Assembly: GCA_035604475.1 (NCBI GenBank)
Contig: DATNIJ010000354.1
Span: 1 to 12,649 of the forward strand
DNA length: 12,649 nt
DNA from: DASPPM01 sp035604475
GTDB lineage: Bacteria; Pseudomonadota; Alphaproteobacteria; JACZXZ01
Direction of reading: 5' to 3'
The position numbers were made by a program, and so were the translations under genes. Shown here one piece after another: positions 12,432 to 12,649 of the stretch (positions are counted from its first letter, which is position 1; each line of letters begins with the position of its first letter). The notes below the pieces were generated by a model, which did no database searches, was not told the origin of the DNA, and saw only the letters and a program-made list of their open reading frames with translations.

Positions 12432-12457
12432 CCCGGCCGGCGCGCGCCCCAGCCGGG
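12432..12457 (-). other. GC hairpin between tuf and tRNA-Trp
   Basis: CCCGGC (12432-12437) and GCCGGG (12452-12457) can pair around a 14-base GC-rich loop, nine bases after the tuf stop. No T run follows on the minus strand, so it is at best a weak terminator. It may be a processing or mRNA 3'-end stabilising structure that separates tuf mRNA from the tRNA. Confidence 0.45.
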
Positions 12458-12465
12458 AAAGAGCC

Positions 12466-12649
<184 letters not shown>

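Overview
The window is a housekeeping transcription and translation cluster. Every gene lies on the minus strand, so in the direction of transcription (right to left) the order is tuf (3' end only), tRNA-Trp(CCA), secE, nusG, rplK, rplA, rplJ, rplL, rpoB, rpoC, followed by a promoter that reads out of the window on the left. The high GC content, the RpoB and RpoC sequence details (RpoB begins MAKSFTGRKR, and both subunits are of alphaproteobacterial length, 1388 and 1390 aa) and the tuf-trnW-secE-nusG-rplKAJL-rpoBC order point to an alphaproteobacterium, possibly of the Rhodospirillales type. The order-level guess is inference.

Right end (12219-12649): the EF-Tu C-terminus, a GC-rich hairpin, a complete tRNA-Trp with encoded CCA, then a spacer with a nested inverted repeat and a 10-bp direct repeat. 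Middle (9325-12218): secE and nusG overlap by one base. A GC-rich palindromic spacer precedes rplK. rplK and rplA are 3 bp apart. A 365-bp non-coding stretch separates rplA from rplJ. It is the richest non-coding part of the window: a seven-unit 7-bp tandem array that starts on the rplA stop codon, a strong hairpin, a recognisable L10 autoregulatory leader, a long hairpin that buries an AAGGAGG, and a short palindrome resembling dispersed alphaproteobacterial intergenic repeats. rplJ most likely starts at a GTG.

Left part (253-9280): rplL, a 196-bp hairpin-rich spacer, rpoB, a 111-bp spacer with a cUUCGg hairpin, and rpoC, followed by a terminator-like hairpin. The first 252 bases hold that hairpin, an inverted repeat abutting a near-consensus sigma-70-type promoter (TTGACG, 17 bp, TAGTAT), and the untranslated leader of the next transcript. 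That transcript is expected from conserved order to be rpsL-rpsG-fusA-tuf, but this is not visible here.

Together the genes make the translation elongation factor EF-Tu, a tRNA, the SecE translocon subunit, the NusG elongation factor, the L11/L1 and L10/L12 ribosomal proteins (the L11 and L10-L12 stalk base recruits translational GTPases), and the two large RNA polymerase subunits. All proteins look intact with their key residues. I saw no mobile element, CRISPR array, defence locus or new protein system. What deserves a second look is in the spacers. The very long open frames on the plus strand and in alternative minus frames are GC-driven shadows of rpoB and rpoC.
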